Translations under genes and position numbers: made by a program
Notes under the pieces: model-generated
Seen by the model: only the letters and a program-made list of their open reading frames with translations
Database searches by the model: none
What the model was told of the DNA's origin: nothing
Shown: in pieces, positions 40,996-51,640 of the stretch
Layout: each line of letters begins with the position of its first letter
How positions within the stretch are numbered: position 1 is the stretch's first letter
Assembly: GCA_009823505.1 (NCBI GenBank)
Contig: VZQC01005922.1
Coordinates: 605,291-669,290, forward strand
Origin: Rhizomys pruinosus
Taxonomy: Eukaryota; Chordata; Mammalia; Rodentia; Spalacidae
Length of the DNA stretch: 64,000 nucleotides
Direction of reading: 5' to 3'

Positions 40996-41306
40996 CATGT
41001 ATGTGAGAACACATAAGCTTGTGTGATACACATGTGCAGAGGCCAGAAGTCAAGGTGGGGTGTCTTGTGCTGTTGTTCTCCATCTTATTTGTTGAGCCTG
41101 GGTCTCTGACATAGCCTGGAATACACTGAGTAGGCTAGACTGACTGGCCAGCAAGCTCTAGGGGTCATGGTGTCATTGATTCCCCAGTGCTGGGGTTACG
41201 ACTGTACATCATTGTACTGGCTTTTTTTGCAGCTTCTGGGGTTCTGAACCCAGTCCTCGTGTTCACACTGCAAGTACTTTATTGACTGAGCCATCTCCCC
41301 AGTCCT
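40965..41306 (-). mobile_element. B4/RSINE1-type SINE with (TG)n tail
   Basis: (TG)n at 40967-40993, then tgcagaggccagaagtcaag, tgagcctgggtctctgacat, ccagtgctggggttacgact, tattgactgagccatctccc. Confidence 0.82.
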
Positions 41307-41520
41307 TGTATCCTGTCTTCATATCCAACAACCACAGTTATTTTTCCACACCAGCATATACTGAGCAAGTTCATTGTTTCAAGAATGTTGGAGACAGCAC
41401 TGTTAGCAGTGCCCAACATGCACATTTCAGATGTTTCCAATTGCTTGTGTTATTCTGGGCATCACTGAGATAAGCTTCTTATGAATATTTAGCACACTGA
41501 CACAGATATAATACATTCTT

Positions 41521-41764
41521 TTTTATTGATTTTATTTATTTCTGTATGTGTATGAATGTACTGTCTGCATGCAAGTCTGTGCACCCGTGTCATGCAATGC
41601 CACGGAGGTCAGAAGAGGGTATTGGATTCCCCTGGAACTGGAGTTCTCCTGGAATTGGAGTTTCAGACGGTTCTCAGCCGCCATGTGGGTGCTGGGGATT
41701 GAACCCAGGTCCTCTGCAAGAGCGGTTGGCACTCTTAACCGCTAGGCCATCTCTCCAGCCCCAT
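41521..41764 (-). mobile_element. B2 SINE, long subfamily with 17-bp duplication
   Basis: Reverse B2, perfect 15-bp TSD atataatacattctt at 41506-41520 and 41765-41779. Shows ggaactggagttct/ggaattggagtttc and many CpGs. Confidence 0.96.
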
Positions 41765-41893
41765 ATATAATACATTCTTATATTTGTATTACTAGGTCAA
41801 TGGTAAGCACATTTGACCTGTTAATAACACTTTCCACATTTCCCCCTCAAGAAAGTAAAGCAATATTATTGGCACTGTGTAAGAATGGCTTTT

Positions 41894-42119
41894 GGGGGGC
41901 TGGAGAGATAGCTCAGCGGTTAAGAGCCCCTACTGCTCTTGCAGAGGACCCAGGTTCAATTCCCAGCACCTACATGGCAGCTAAGAACTGTCTTTACTTC
42001 CAGTTCCAGGGGAATCCAACGCCCTCTTCTGACCTCCACGGCATTGCACAACACAGGTGCACCAACCTACATGCAGACAGTACACTCATACACATAAAAA
42101 ATTAAAATTAAAAAATTTT
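41894..42119 (+). mobile_element. B2 SINE, short subfamily
   Basis: gggggctggagagatagctc, gaggacccaggttcaattcc, tacttccagttccaggggaa, ctcatacacataaaaaatta. TSD aagaatggctttt at 41881-41893 and 42120-42132. Confidence 0.95.
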
Positions 42120-42357
42120 AAGAATGGCTTTTTGTTTTTACCAAACTGATAAAAAAATTCTGTTCCCTGTGGGGGTGATGATAGTAAGGTGTGAGAAATG
42201 AACCTCTAATGAACAGTCTTCCTCCAGACCCTAAGCATTTCACTCTGCATTTTATAGTCTTCTGCATCCTTCCTTTGTAGCCCAAGTTTCCATTCCCCAT
42301 GGGGCTGACAAACCTAGGTGAGAAGCAAAGCTTAGTGCTACAAAATGAGATGTACTG

Positions 42358-42574
42358 ATGCTGGAGAGATGGTTCAGCAGTTAAGAGCACTGGCTGCTCT
42401 TGTAGAGGACCCAGGTTCGATTCCAAGTACCCACACGACAGTTAACCATCTGTAAGTCTAGTTCCAAGGAATCTGATATTCTTTTCTGATCTTTGTGGGC
42501 ATTACGTGACATGGGTGCACTGACATACAGGTAGGCAATGCATGCATTAAATAAAAATAATAAAATGTTTTTTA
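42358..42574 (+). mobile_element. B2 SINE, diverged
   Basis: gatgctggagagatggttca, gaggacccaggttcgattcc (good B-box), ttacgtgacatgggtgcact, A-rich tail. TSD-like aaatgagatgtactg / aaatgacatgtactg. Confidence 0.92.
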
Positions 42575-42739
42575 AATGACATGTACTGCATAGAAGACTA
42601 ACATGGGAACAGGGCTAGGTGAAGCAGATCTAATTCAGCAGTGGTGAGAAGGAAGAGGAGGGAATACCGAGGGCATCTGGGCTCTTCTATGGCACAGTCC
42701 TCCATGCAAAACAGTTGTCATTTTCATCAGAGCAGCTGT

Positions 42740-43110
42740 GATTACTTGCAAGAAACCCCTGAGGCTGGCCTTGTGGACTGTTGATGCTCCTCATGAAGGA
42801 GATGAGGCAGGTCATTGGACTTTCCCCTAAGATTCTGGCTAATCCTTCTGCACCTCCTGAGCATTCGTATGAAATTCTGCATGAGGAGCGTGTGTGTCTG
42901 AGGAGATGCTAGACTAGAGGTTAACTGAAGGGGAACTCCATCTATATGGCTGTCAGGAAGCCATCATCCATGCTGAGGGAAGACTTTCCAGAGAAGCTAC
43001 TTTGGGATCCCCACACTCCTGTAAACCATCTGTAACTAAACCCAATAAACTCATTGGTTCCCTAAGTTGCGCTTTGGTGGAATTGTACATTAGTTTGTTG
43101 TTGAGTCCTT
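42740..43110 (+). mobile_element. Possible ERV LTR
   Basis: gatccccacactcctgtaaa, tctgtaactaaacccaataa, actcattggttccctaagtt: an AATAAA-containing R region as seen in rodent ERV LTRs. The left end is uncertain. Confidence 0.4.
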
Positions 43111-43895
43111 ATAAGGAAAGGGTAGACATTTGCTTATATATTCCAAAGGAAAACATCCACACAAGAGATGACATACTGTTCTGTTTTCAAATCCTAATGG
43201 ATTGCCCTTAGCTCCTGTCCTTGAGTTTTTTACTTAGTTTGTGAGCCTCAGCCCCCTCCTCAGTAAAGCTCGGGAAAACAGGTTGACTGGAGGATACATC
43301 AGTGCCCCCAAGGGTCCACCTGAAGGGGATGAGCTTCCAATATTTACTCTACCTTGTAAGTCTTGACCTTATACCAGACCTGCTGTGTGATTTCTATCTC
43401 TGACAGAACTAGAAACCAGTTCTTAGCAGTCCACATTTCTCAGGCCAAGGAGACTCTGGCTGACTTGTATGTTAGGCAAATTCTCCCTAAGAGCTCTGAT
43501 TGGTGCAGGGTAGAAGGATGTGCAAGAAACCATTTTAACTGCCTGTGCAGTATTCTATAGCAAAATTCTGAGGGTCCCCTAGGTGAGACACTGCTGTGTC
43601 TCACCTTCTCACTGGAGCTAAGAGCTTCAAGACATCAGGGAATGCATGAGGGTCTAGAACTTCCCAAAGATTAAAGACAAGATTAACAACACACACCCAA
43701 AAACTGAAACCACAGGTTACCTTGCCTGTCAGTCAGACTGAGTGGCCAGTGTGTTGGCAGCTCACACCTGACTCAAGAAAGCCGACTGTTAAATTTCCAG
43801 GGACATATGCTTTCGTTATTGAATGCCATTGTTAAAAAGTGAATTATATACACTTAAATCATATTAAACCAAAAGCAATAATGACTTTACCATGT
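43111..43895. other. Unassigned sequence
   Basis: Nothing recognised; longest frame 65 codons. Confidence 0.4.
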
Positions 43896-44296
43896 GTTCT
43901 AGTTTCCTTTCTGTTAATGTGATAAAAATATCTTGACAAAAAGCAACTTAGGGAAGAAAGGGTGTTGGGGGCTTACGGTTTTAAGTAACAGTCCACTATT
44001 GAGGGGAAGTCGAGGCACAGACTTGAAGTATCATATCCACAGGCAAGAGCAGGAAGAAAATAAAGGCAAGGAGCCTCATTCACTGCTTATGCTCAGCTAC
44101 TTCTTTTCACTTTTATATAGTTCAAGCCTAGAGGATGCTGCTGCCCACAGTGGCCTGGGCATTCCTACAGCAATTAATAATCAAGACAGTTCCCCACAGA
44201 CATGCCTATAGACCAACTTAGTACAACAATACCTCATTCTGGCTCTCTTCCCAGGTGATTCTGCATTGTACGTTGACAGTTAAACTAACTAGCACA
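43896..44296 (-). mobile_element. MaLR-type solo LTR
   Basis: Reverse LTR: gttctagtttcctttctgtt, gggaagaaagggtgttgggg, cccacagtggcctgggcatt, tgacagttaaactaactagc. Confidence 0.85.
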
Positions 44297-44699
44297 TCAC
44301 AATTTTCCATCACCCATACTGCCGTGCTCACTGACATCTGTGGTGCCTGTAAGTTAGAAGAGCTTCGTAGGTGCGGCCACCTGCTCTGCATTCAGTGACA
44401 TCACAGTGCTCCCAGAGGAAACATGATGGGAGAACTCATACAGTAAAATCAGCATGGGAGATCTCCTGAGGCCAGTGGAAGGAAGAGCAGGAGACAGGTA
44501 GGAACTGGGTGCCTCAACAAACCTGATTGTTGATCCCTTAATCCAGCTGTCTTTGGCTTGATTGGCTTTTGTGGCTGTGGGGTCAGAGTTATCCTCCCAG
44601 CTGGGATTAAAGGTGGGCTTGTGTGACTCTTGAGATCTGAGATCTCCTGAAGCCAGCAGAGATACTGGGGCGCGGGCTCATTAACTGACAGACCTTTGG
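44297..44699. other. Unassigned sequence
   Basis: Nothing recognised. The 103-codon minus frame (44449-44760) runs into the L1 and is unsupported. Confidence 0.35.
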
Positions 44700-45145
44700 C
44701 TACAGACAATGCTACTGTGAATGTTTTCTTCAAAGTTCCTGTTTGAGGAGATCTTTTCATTTCTCATAGGTGTATACCCAGGAGTGGAATTGCTAGATCA
44801 TTTGGTAACTCCATATTTAACCATTTGAAGGACTGCAGACCATTTTCAAGTGCATATATTATTTCGTGCCAGTGAGAGATGAGGAGTCCTACTTCTCCAT
44901 GTCCTTGCCAGCATGTATTGTTAGCTGCATGACTGTAGTTGAGTGTGAAGAGGTATGTTACTATGGTTTTGACTGGCATTTCCTATCCACTAATACTGTG
45001 ATAGTATCTGATTGTCACATATTTAACTGACCTTGAATTCCTTAGATAGATTCACTAAGACTATTGAGCATCCTTCATGTGTTGATTCCATTTATATATC
45101 TTATATGTCCTTAGAATCTCGATGTACATCCTTTGTCTGTTCTTT

Positions 45146-45357
45146 GGGGTTTTATTTTTAAATTATTTTGTGTACATATATGTGTGTCTGTATGAGTCTA
45201 TGTGCATGTGTGTGCACGTGTGTGTGTATCCAGGTCAGAAGAGGGCATTGGATCCCCCAGAGCTAGAGTTACCAGCTTGTTACTTGAGTTCTAATTAGAA
45301 CTCCAGTCCTCATGTCTGCACAAGTGCTCTTAACCACTGAAGCCATCTCTCCAGCCC
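45146..45357 (-). mobile_element. B2/B3 SINE in the L1, diverged
   Basis: ggttttatttttaaattatt, atccaggtcagaagagggca, ttggatcccccagagctaga, gaagccatctctccagccc. Short TSD gttctttgg on both sides. Confidence 0.85.
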
Positions 45358-45414
45358 AAAAGTTCTTTGGCTATAAATCTCCTATAAGGTAGGTGATTTG
45401 AAAATATTTTCTCT

Positions 45415-45646
45415 TGGGGCTGGAGAGATGGTTCAGTGGTTAAGAGTACTAGCTCTTCTTGCAGAAGACCCAGTTTCAAATCCCAGCAGCCACATGGTGG
45501 CTAACAAGCATCTGTAACTCCGGTTCCAGGGGCTCCGACTTCCTCTTCTGACATCCATGGGCATTGCATGACATGGGTGCACTTACACACATGCAGACAG
45601 TACACACGTACACGCAAAATAAAAATAATAAAATATTTGGAGAAAA
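45415..45646 (+). mobile_element. B2 SINE in the L1
   Basis: tggggctggagagatggttc, gcagaagacccagtttcaaa, catctgtaactccggttcca, A-rich tail. Perfect 15-bp TSD gaaaatattttctct at 45400-45414 and 45647-45661. Confidence 0.95.
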
Positions 45647-45710
45647 GAAAATATTTTCTCTGATTCCATGTGGTGTTTTTACTTTCAGGGTATATCCTTC
45701 ATTTATAAAT

Positions 45711-45880
45711 GTGGGGTAGACAGATGGCTACATTGGTAAAGTGCTTGCCTCCAAAATACAAGGACCTGGGTTTGATCCCTGGGACCCATATAAAGAAAAA
45801 TAAAGCCTGGCATGGCAGCACATGTCTATAATCCCAGAACTGGGGAAACAGACAGGAAAATCCCTGGGACTTGGTATTTT
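45711..45880 (+). mobile_element. B4/RSINE1-type SINE, 5' and middle part
   Basis: ggggtagacagatggctaca, caaggacctgggtttgatcc, gcctggcatggcagcacatg, aaatccctgggacttggt. 3' part missing; L1 resumes at about 45881. Confidence 0.75.
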
Positions 45881-45949
45881 TATTTTTATCCTATTGATGT
45901 GGTATTTTACAGTTGATGATTTTCACATATATTGAAATAAACTTGAAGC

Positions 45950-46384
45950 TGGGCATGGTGACAGGGTCTCTCACTGGCCTGGAACTCACAGACTGGGCTA
46001 GGCTGGGTAGCCACTGAGAATGAAGATCCTCCTGGTTTTGCCTCCTCAGTGTGGGGACTGCAAGATGGGCCACCACACCTGGCTGTGTCTTGTTTTTTAG
46101 CCTGGGTTCTGGGGATCAGACTTAGGTCCTGTGCTGGCAGGGCAAGCACTTTCTGACTGAGGCATCTCCCCAGTCTTAATGGGTTTCTTGCATTTAAGTC
46201 CATGATATTTTGAAGGCTTAAAAACTCCTATCCTTAGCCGGGCATGGTGGTGCACGCCTTTAATCCTAGCACTTGGGAAGCAGAGGCAGGCAGATCTTTG
46301 TGAGTTCAAGGCCAGCCTGGTCTACAGAGTGAGTTCCAGGACAGCCGGAACTACAGGGAGACCCTGTATCGAAAAGACCAAAAA

Positions 46385-46420
<36 letters not shown>
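45950..46420 (+). mobile_element. B1 SINE in the L1, itself split by a ~273-bp insertion
   Basis: The TSD aaataaacttgaa lies just left (about 45937-45949) and at 46421-46433. The B1 start gctgggcatggtg (45950-45962) is followed by foreign sequence; an intact B1 then runs from agccgggcatggtggtgcac (46236) to its (AAAT)n tail (46382-46420). Confidence 0.8.
45963..46235 (-). mobile_element. B4/RSINE1-type sequence inserted into a B1
   Basis: acagggtctctcactggcct, gactgcaagatgggccacca, ctgggttctggggatcagac, gactgaggcatctccccagt in reverse SINE order, then about 60 bp of other sequence. The repeated 13 bases gcNgggcatggtg at 45950 and 46237 could be its TSD. Confidence 0.65.
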
Positions 46421-46423
<3 letters not shown>

Positions 46424-46875
46424 ACTTGAATTCCTGGGATAAATCCTCCATGGTTGTGGTATGATTCTTTTATAAGTTCCCAATTTCAGTGTGTAAGCAT
46501 TTTGCTATGGGGGACTATAGCTGTGTTTATCAGTAAGGATGGTATGCAGTTTTCTTGTGATGCCTTTGTCTTAGTGTCAGGATAATACAGCCTTCAAAAT
46601 GTAGTCATTCTCTCCTCTTCTATTTGTGAAGGATTTGTGAAGGCTGATACTGATTCTTCTTGTGGTGCTGGGAGGATTCAATGGTAAGGTCATCAGAATC
46701 TTGGCTTTTTGTGGGTATGTTTTTGTTACTAATACTCTTTATTTACTATAGGTCTTTTCAGCTTGTCTATTTCTTCTTGAACTTTTATAATATAATGTGT
46801 CTGTAGAGAAATATGCATATTTCTCTCCTGGGTTATCAAACTTTTGGCATATAATTATTCATAATATTTATAATA

Positions 46876-47017
46876 ATTTTTGGTCTTTTGAAGACAGGAT
46901 CTCCCTGTAGCCCCAGCTGTCCTAGAACTCACTCTGTAGACCAGGCTGGCCTTGAACTCCACCTGCCTCTGCCTCCAAAGTGCTAGGATTAAAGGCATGC
47001 ACCACTATGCCCAGCTA
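46876..47017 (-). mobile_element. B1 SINE in the L1
   Basis: Reverse B1: ttttgaagacaggatctccc, gaccaggctggccttgaact, gtgctaggattaaaggcatg. A few bases deleted in the middle. AT-rich flanks resemble a TSD. Confidence 0.92.
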
Positions 47018-47149
47018 TTATAATATATTTTATTATTGTAATCTTGGTGGTACTGAACTCTTACTTCTGATTCTAGTAATTATCCTCTTTTATATATGTG
47101 TGTATGTATGTATACACATATACAATATATATTATTTGTTTTTCATTTA

Positions 47150-47272
47150 TTTGTTTTGAGACAGGGTCTCCCTGTAGCCCCAGCTGGCTTAAAACTCACT
47201 ATCTCTCACAGAGATCCACCTGTATCTGCCTCCTCGGTGTTGGGATCAAAGCTGTGCACTTCCACACCCAGC
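47150..47272 (-). mobile_element. B1 SINE in the L1, diverged
   Basis: Reverse B1: ttgttttgagacagggtctc, ctcacagagatccacctgta, ggtgttgggatcaaagctgt. Deletion of the 'gaccaggctggcc' part. Confidence 0.88.
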
Positions 47273-47579
47273 GATTAATATATTTAAAAGCTTGTCAATT
47301 TTGTTGATCTTTTCAAAGAAGCAGCTTTTGTTCTCACTGAATCTGTGTTGCTTTGTTTATCAATTAAACTTTTTTTTTTTATTTTCTTCCCTCTGCTTGC
47401 TTCAAATTTGGATTGCTGTCCTTAAGGGAAAAAGAGCTGAAGGGGGAAAGTAAAGTTATTATTTCAGATTTGTTTTCTTCTTTCTTAATATTGGTATTTA
47501 AGCTATAAATTTACCTCTGAGCACTGCTTTTGCTCCATTCCCAAGGTTTTGGAATGTTGTGTCTTCCTTTTCATTCATC

Positions 47580-47958
47580 TGTTAGAAATAAAATCTGAGG
47601 TCCAAGAACCCCACAGATACCAAATAAAGAACACGCAGGAACAAAGCCGAAACAACTCGGCAAAGCAATTCTTACTTTTGCATAATGGTATGATGCATTA
47701 GGATTGAGCAAACTCACCAAACAGGAAATTTGGTTTCTTTTCCCTTTTGGCTGGGGTCCAACTTCACAGTTGACTGGTTTGAAAAGACTCAGCACAAAGA
47801 AAATGAAGGAAACTGGAAAAGGGTCAGCTGTTCTGGCCATAGAGTTCCAGGAATGCAACAGGACCTTTGCATAAGCAAAAGCTTTACAAAGTGGGGGAAG
47901 ATTAAAATATTTTAATTCCTGTGATAAATTTTTCAAGATGGCGGAGGAGGGTACCACA
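47580..47958 (-). mobile_element. ERV-type LTR in the L1
   Basis: A TG...CA segment of 379 bp: tgttagaaataaaatctgag at the left and ggcggaggagggtaccaca at the right, i.e. in minus orientation it starts TGTGGTACCCTCC. L1 blocks lie on both sides (47499 and 48060). No clear TSD and the right end could extend to about 48050. The family is unknown. The 128-codon frame across it is not a gene. Confidence 0.55.
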
Positions 47959-48370
47959 AGATAGTATTACAAAGGTCACATTCTTATGACCATTCTCTTG
48001 ATGGAAAACTATTTTAAAATAGTTTAAAATATTCTTTGTAATTCTTCCCTTCATAACTCAAACATTTTTCCAATTTCACTTTTTATTTCTTCTTTGCTCC
48101 ATGCTTATACTGATTTCTAATTTCATTCCATTGCAATTGATGCCCACACACTGTGTGTTATTTCTCATCTTTTAAAGTTACTGAGGTTCATTCTATGGCA
48201 TGTTCTATGCTGGAGGATGTTTGATGTGAAGAACATATATTCTCCTGTTGAGCAGAGCAACTGTACATAGCTGGTAGGTCTGTTTCACCCACAGTTTTGC
48301 TCAGATCCTCTATTTCCTTTCTAACCATATGTCTGGATCAATATACTATTGAAAGTAAGTAAGAGAAACC

Positions 48371-48961
48371 ACAATGGATCAAATGACTGATTATAGTTTG
48401 GGAATTAAAGAGAACAGGAATAGTTTATCACTCCATCTGCTACTTCTCTAGTACTGAAATCACCTTGATCAACATTCTAACAAGCCTCTTCTACCACGCA
48501 ACCCATGAACTTTCTGTCATTGACTGCACTTGCTGTTGACCCCACAGTATCATTTTCCCCAGGCAAATAAGCTAAAAGACTTCAAACCAGGAAATCTACA
48601 AAAGTGGCATCAATAGGAATTTCACAGAAGGGGTTCCCAGTAACTGCTGCCAGGGCCACCACCAGCACCCCAACGGAGAAAGGCAAAGCTTCGAGAGCTA
48701 AACACGAACTCTGAGTAGAGCTTTAGGTACCACACAGCCACCAGCTGCTCCTGACCATGTGGGAATGCAGCAATTGCAGCTAGACAGAGTTTGTCCCTGC
48801 TTTCCATGGCCCACAGAACAGAGTCAGGGAAACTCCTCACACTAGGGTAGTTGGGACCCTACATGAGAGGGGGAGCATTTAAAAGCAACATGGAGCACAG
48901 CCTAAACCAGGACCAAGGAGACAAAGCAATGGAGTAGCCAAGAGGAGGAAACCAATTGTAC
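48371..48961. other. Unassigned sequence
   Basis: Nothing recognised; possibly more 5' L1 at its left edge. Frames of about 70 codons. Confidence 0.4.
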
Positions 48962-49290
48962 TATTACCTGTCTGTTGCTGTGATAAAATACCATGACTGA
49001 GGCAAAGTACAGGGAAATAAAAGTTTGTTTTGACTTATAGTTCCAGAGGGAGAAACCATAATGATGGAGAAAGCATATCAGCAGGCAGCCAGAGCAGAAG
49101 GCAGAGTTCGTATCTTCAAGCACACATAGGAAACAGAGAAAACTGGAAATGGGACAAGGCTATGAGCTCTCAAAGCCCTCCCCTACTGACATACTTCCTC
49201 CAGCAAGGCCACACCTCCTGAACATCTGCAAACAGTGCCCCAAACTGGGGACCAAGTGTTCAAAGACGACACGAGCCTGGGAGACATCTC
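48962..49290 (-). mobile_element. MaLR-type solo LTR
   Basis: Reverse LTR: acctgtctgttgctgtgata, ataatgatggagaaagcata, tgacatacttcctccagcaa, ggggaccaagtgttcaaaga. Confidence 0.88.
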
Positions 49291-49365
49291 TTCTTCAAAG
49301 CGCCACATCGGCACTCAGGCCAGTGTCCCCATTTCTTATATTACCACCCAGCTCTCCTCCTCCCC

Positions 49366-49411
49366 TACAGGTATTCCTGTGCATATACTACAGGTATTCC
49401 TGTGCATATAC
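49366..49411. repeat. 23-bp tandem duplication with internal palindrome
   Basis: tacaggtattcctgtgcata + tac, twice. Each unit contains the hairpin ACAGG-tatt-CCTGT. Confidence 0.93.
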
Positions 49412-49537
49412 GACAGGAGGGCATTGGAACAGGCCAGCACTGTCCCTTACTGATCACACCATTTACTGTTTCATTCTCTCTCTTACATTTCCCAAAGCCC
49501 AGAAGCTGACCTGGTTTGTGATACTAGAGTTCATATC

Positions 49538-50016
49538 TGTATTAGTCAGGGTTCTCTAAAGAAACAGAAGCAACAGGATGAATATATATAGCTATGTACA
49601 ATTTATTGATTTGCTCACATGACAGTTCAAGGATTCCAACAGTAGCTGCACCACACTGGAAAGGCCGAGACGAGAATCCAGGGAACTGCTCAGTCCACAA
49701 GTCTGGATGTCTCAGTAGTCCCAATCCAGTGCTGAAGGCCCAAATGGGTTCCAGGAGATCTACCGGTCTCAATACACGCTGGGATCCAAAAGGTTGATCA
49801 CAGCAGCAAGACAAACTCACCAGATGAGAGAGGCAAGCTGCAGGAGAAAAAGGGGACCAGCTCCTTCTGCCGTGGCCTTTTATACTACCTGCCGGCAGAA
49901 GGTAACACCCACATTTGGGGTGGGCCATCCGGGTTGAGGCGGTCCAATCAGAAGACCCTTTTTCTCCTATTTGTTCCTTAGTGCAGTCAAGTTGACACCC
50001 AGGATTAACCATCACA
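49538..50016 (-). mobile_element. MaLR-type LTR, ~480 bp, second subfamily
   Basis: Reverse LTR: tgtattagtcagggttctct, tacaatttattgatttgctc, gtccacaagtctggatgtct, cttttatactacctgccggc (TATA region in reverse), and the end gttgacacccaggattaacc / atcaca. Longer than the other LTRs and a different MaLR type. The 157-codon minus frame within it is an LTR artefact. Confidence 0.85.
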
Positions 50017-50439
50017 ATATCTTTACCTCCATTTTAGTCTTCCGTTAACCCAAACTCCCACATCTCTACCACATTTTCCCCTTGTCTCAATTGTTCCCAC
50101 TCCAATGTATGCCCCTCTCCTCAAAAAACTCACAAGACTTACCACTAGTCTCATCATGATTGCTAATCTCTTCCTTTTTTGCCTTTTATTTCATATTAAA
50201 AGCATTAGTATACACAGTATTATTGGATCCTTTGCTCTTTAAACTAGTCAGTACTTAACTGTTTTGTAGTCACCTGCTACCCCATTATAGGAGTGGGTTA
50301 ACTACTGGATAGTTTCTGTTGTTGCAGACAGTATTGAACCCACAGGGGCAGACTGGAGATAGAGTCTTGTGATTAGAACACCAGCCTAACAGATGAAAGC
50401 ATCACAACTGTACTACAACCTATTCTTTCCTGAACACTA
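50017..50439. other. Unassigned sequence, possibly L1 5' UTR
   Basis: AT-rich, directly upstream of recognisable L1 ORF1 on the same strand, so it may be L1 leader sequence. No direct motif evidence. Confidence 0.3.
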
Positions 50440-50808
50440 TAAATACATCTACTGAAAGAAGAGAAGCAACCTACGTTAAAAGAACAAAAAAGAAAATAAT
50501 AAATCTTTATCAATGATCTAACTCCACATGGGCAGAGCCCAGTGGAAAAACACAAATAACATGAAAAACTAAGACAACTTATTTCCTCTAAAAATTACCA
50601 TGCCCATACTAATGATCTCCAATAAAAATGGCTTAGATTACATTCCAGATGCGAAATTTGGAGGAATGATGATACCAGGTAAAACAATTCGAAGAAGACT
50701 CCAATATTTTCCAAGAGAACATAGCCAGCTGAATGAAATAAGGAAGTCAATCCATCATATGAGAATAAAATTTAATAAAGGTAGAAACACTAAAGAAAAC
50801 TCAGACCA

Positions 50809-51032
50809 GGGCTGGAGAAATGGCTCAGCAATTTAGAGTACTGACTGCTCCTGCAAAGGACCCAGGTTCAATTCCCAGCACCCACATAGCGGCTAAGAAC
50901 TGTCCTTAACTCAAGTTCCACTGGAATCTGATGCCCTCTTTTGACGTCTGCAGGCATTGCACGACACAGGTGCACTCACATACATGCAGGCAGTATACTC
51001 ATTTACATAAAATAAAAATTCAGAAGATATTT
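50809..51032 (+). mobile_element. B2 SINE in L1 ORF1
   Basis: gggctggagaaatggctcag, aggacccaggttcaattccc, actcaagttccactggaatc, A-rich tail. 17-bp TSD aaagaaaacNcagaNca at 50792-50808 and 51033-51049. Confidence 0.95.
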
Positions 51033-51107
51033 AAAGAAAACCCAGATCAAAATGATGGAAATATAGAAAAATAATAAGCCAAATAAAATTGATATTGGAG
51101 AGGAACT

Positions 51108-51375
51108 AAAGAAAGATGGCTCGGGCAGGGCGTGGTGGCACACGCCTTTAATCCTAACACTTGGGAGGCAGAGGCAGGTGGATCTTTGTGAGTTCAAGGC
51201 CAGCCTGGTCTACAGAGCGAGTTCCAGGACAGCTGGGGCTACAGGGAGACCCTGTCTCAAAAAAAAAAAAAAAAAAAAAAGAAAGATGGCTCGGCAGTTA
51301 AAAGCACTGGCTGCTCTTGCAGAGGACTGAGTTCAGTTCCCAACTCCCATGTGATCTCAATTCACCTGCTAACAG
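51108..51375 (+). mobile_element. B2 SINE 5' fragment, split by a B1
   Basis: gaaagatggctcgg at its head, interrupted by the B1, then gcagttaaaagcactggctg, ctcttgcagaggactgagtt, ccaactcccatgtgatctca. The 3' half is absent. Confidence 0.8.
51125..51277 (+). mobile_element. B1 SINE nested in a B2
   Basis: gcagggcgtggtggcacacg to gggagaccctgtctcaaaaa with a 20+ A tail. TSD aaagaaagatggctcgg at 51108-51124 and 51278-51294. Confidence 0.97.
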
Positions 51376-51479
51376 ACACAGACTAATGGATTGGATTGGA
51401 AAATAGAACTTTCTTTTTCTGCTTCCAAGAAACATACCTAGCCACCAAAGATAAACCCTGCCTTAGGGCAAAAGGGTGA

Positions 51480-51640
51480 TAGTTTGAATGGGAACTGTCC
51501 CCCCATAAGCTCACATATTTGAATACTTGGTCCTCAGTCGGTGGGACAGTTTGGGGAGGTTCTGGAGGTTCAGCCTTGCTGGAAGAAGCCTGTCACTGGG
51601 GGCGGGCTTTCAGTGTTCATAGACTGAAGAGGCTATAACA
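51480..51640 (+). mobile_element. MaLR-type LTR fragment (5' part)
   Basis: tgatagtttgaatgggaact, gtccccccataagctcacat, gaggttctggaggttcagcc, tgtcactgggggcgggcttt: the start of the rodent LTR type beginning TGATGGTTTGAAT. Truncated at about 51640. Confidence 0.75.

Larger units (their letters stand above)
44700..48370 (-). mobile_element. Ancient L1 ORF2, heavily interrupted
   Basis: Plus-strand blocks match reverse L1 ORF2 in 3'-to-5' order: ggtgtatacccaggagtgga (44770, C-terminal part), gaaaatattttctct (45400), 'ttgaattcctgggataaatc' (46426, reverse transcriptase region), gtcaattttgttgatctttt (47293), tttaagctataaatttacct (47499), and 'atttctaatttcattccatt' (48111). One element with a deletion near 45710-45880, split by two B2, a composite SINE, a split B1 with its own insertion, two B1 and an LTR. 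No usable frame remains. Confidence 0.75.
50440..51479 (+). pseudogene. L1 fragment, sense: ORF1 start plus a piece of ORF2
   Basis: atgatctaactccacatggg and aataacatgaaaaactaaga lead to a frame at 50600 (MPILMISNKNGLDYIPD...) that resembles the N-terminal coiled-coil region of some L1 ORF1 proteins (LNEIRKSIHHMRIKFNK). It runs into a B2 at 50809 and resumes as aaatgatggaaatatagaaa at 51050. After the next SINEs, actaatggattggattggaa and gaaacatacctagccaccaa (51383-51450) read as the ORF2 endonuclease region, so most of ORF1 and the ORF2 start are deleted. Dead copy. Confidence 0.65.

Noticed and set aside
47571..47957. 128-codon minus frame
   Set aside because: Coincides with the TG...CA LTR inserted in the L1.
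49542..50015. 157-codon minus frame
   Set aside because: Lies wholly within a MaLR LTR.
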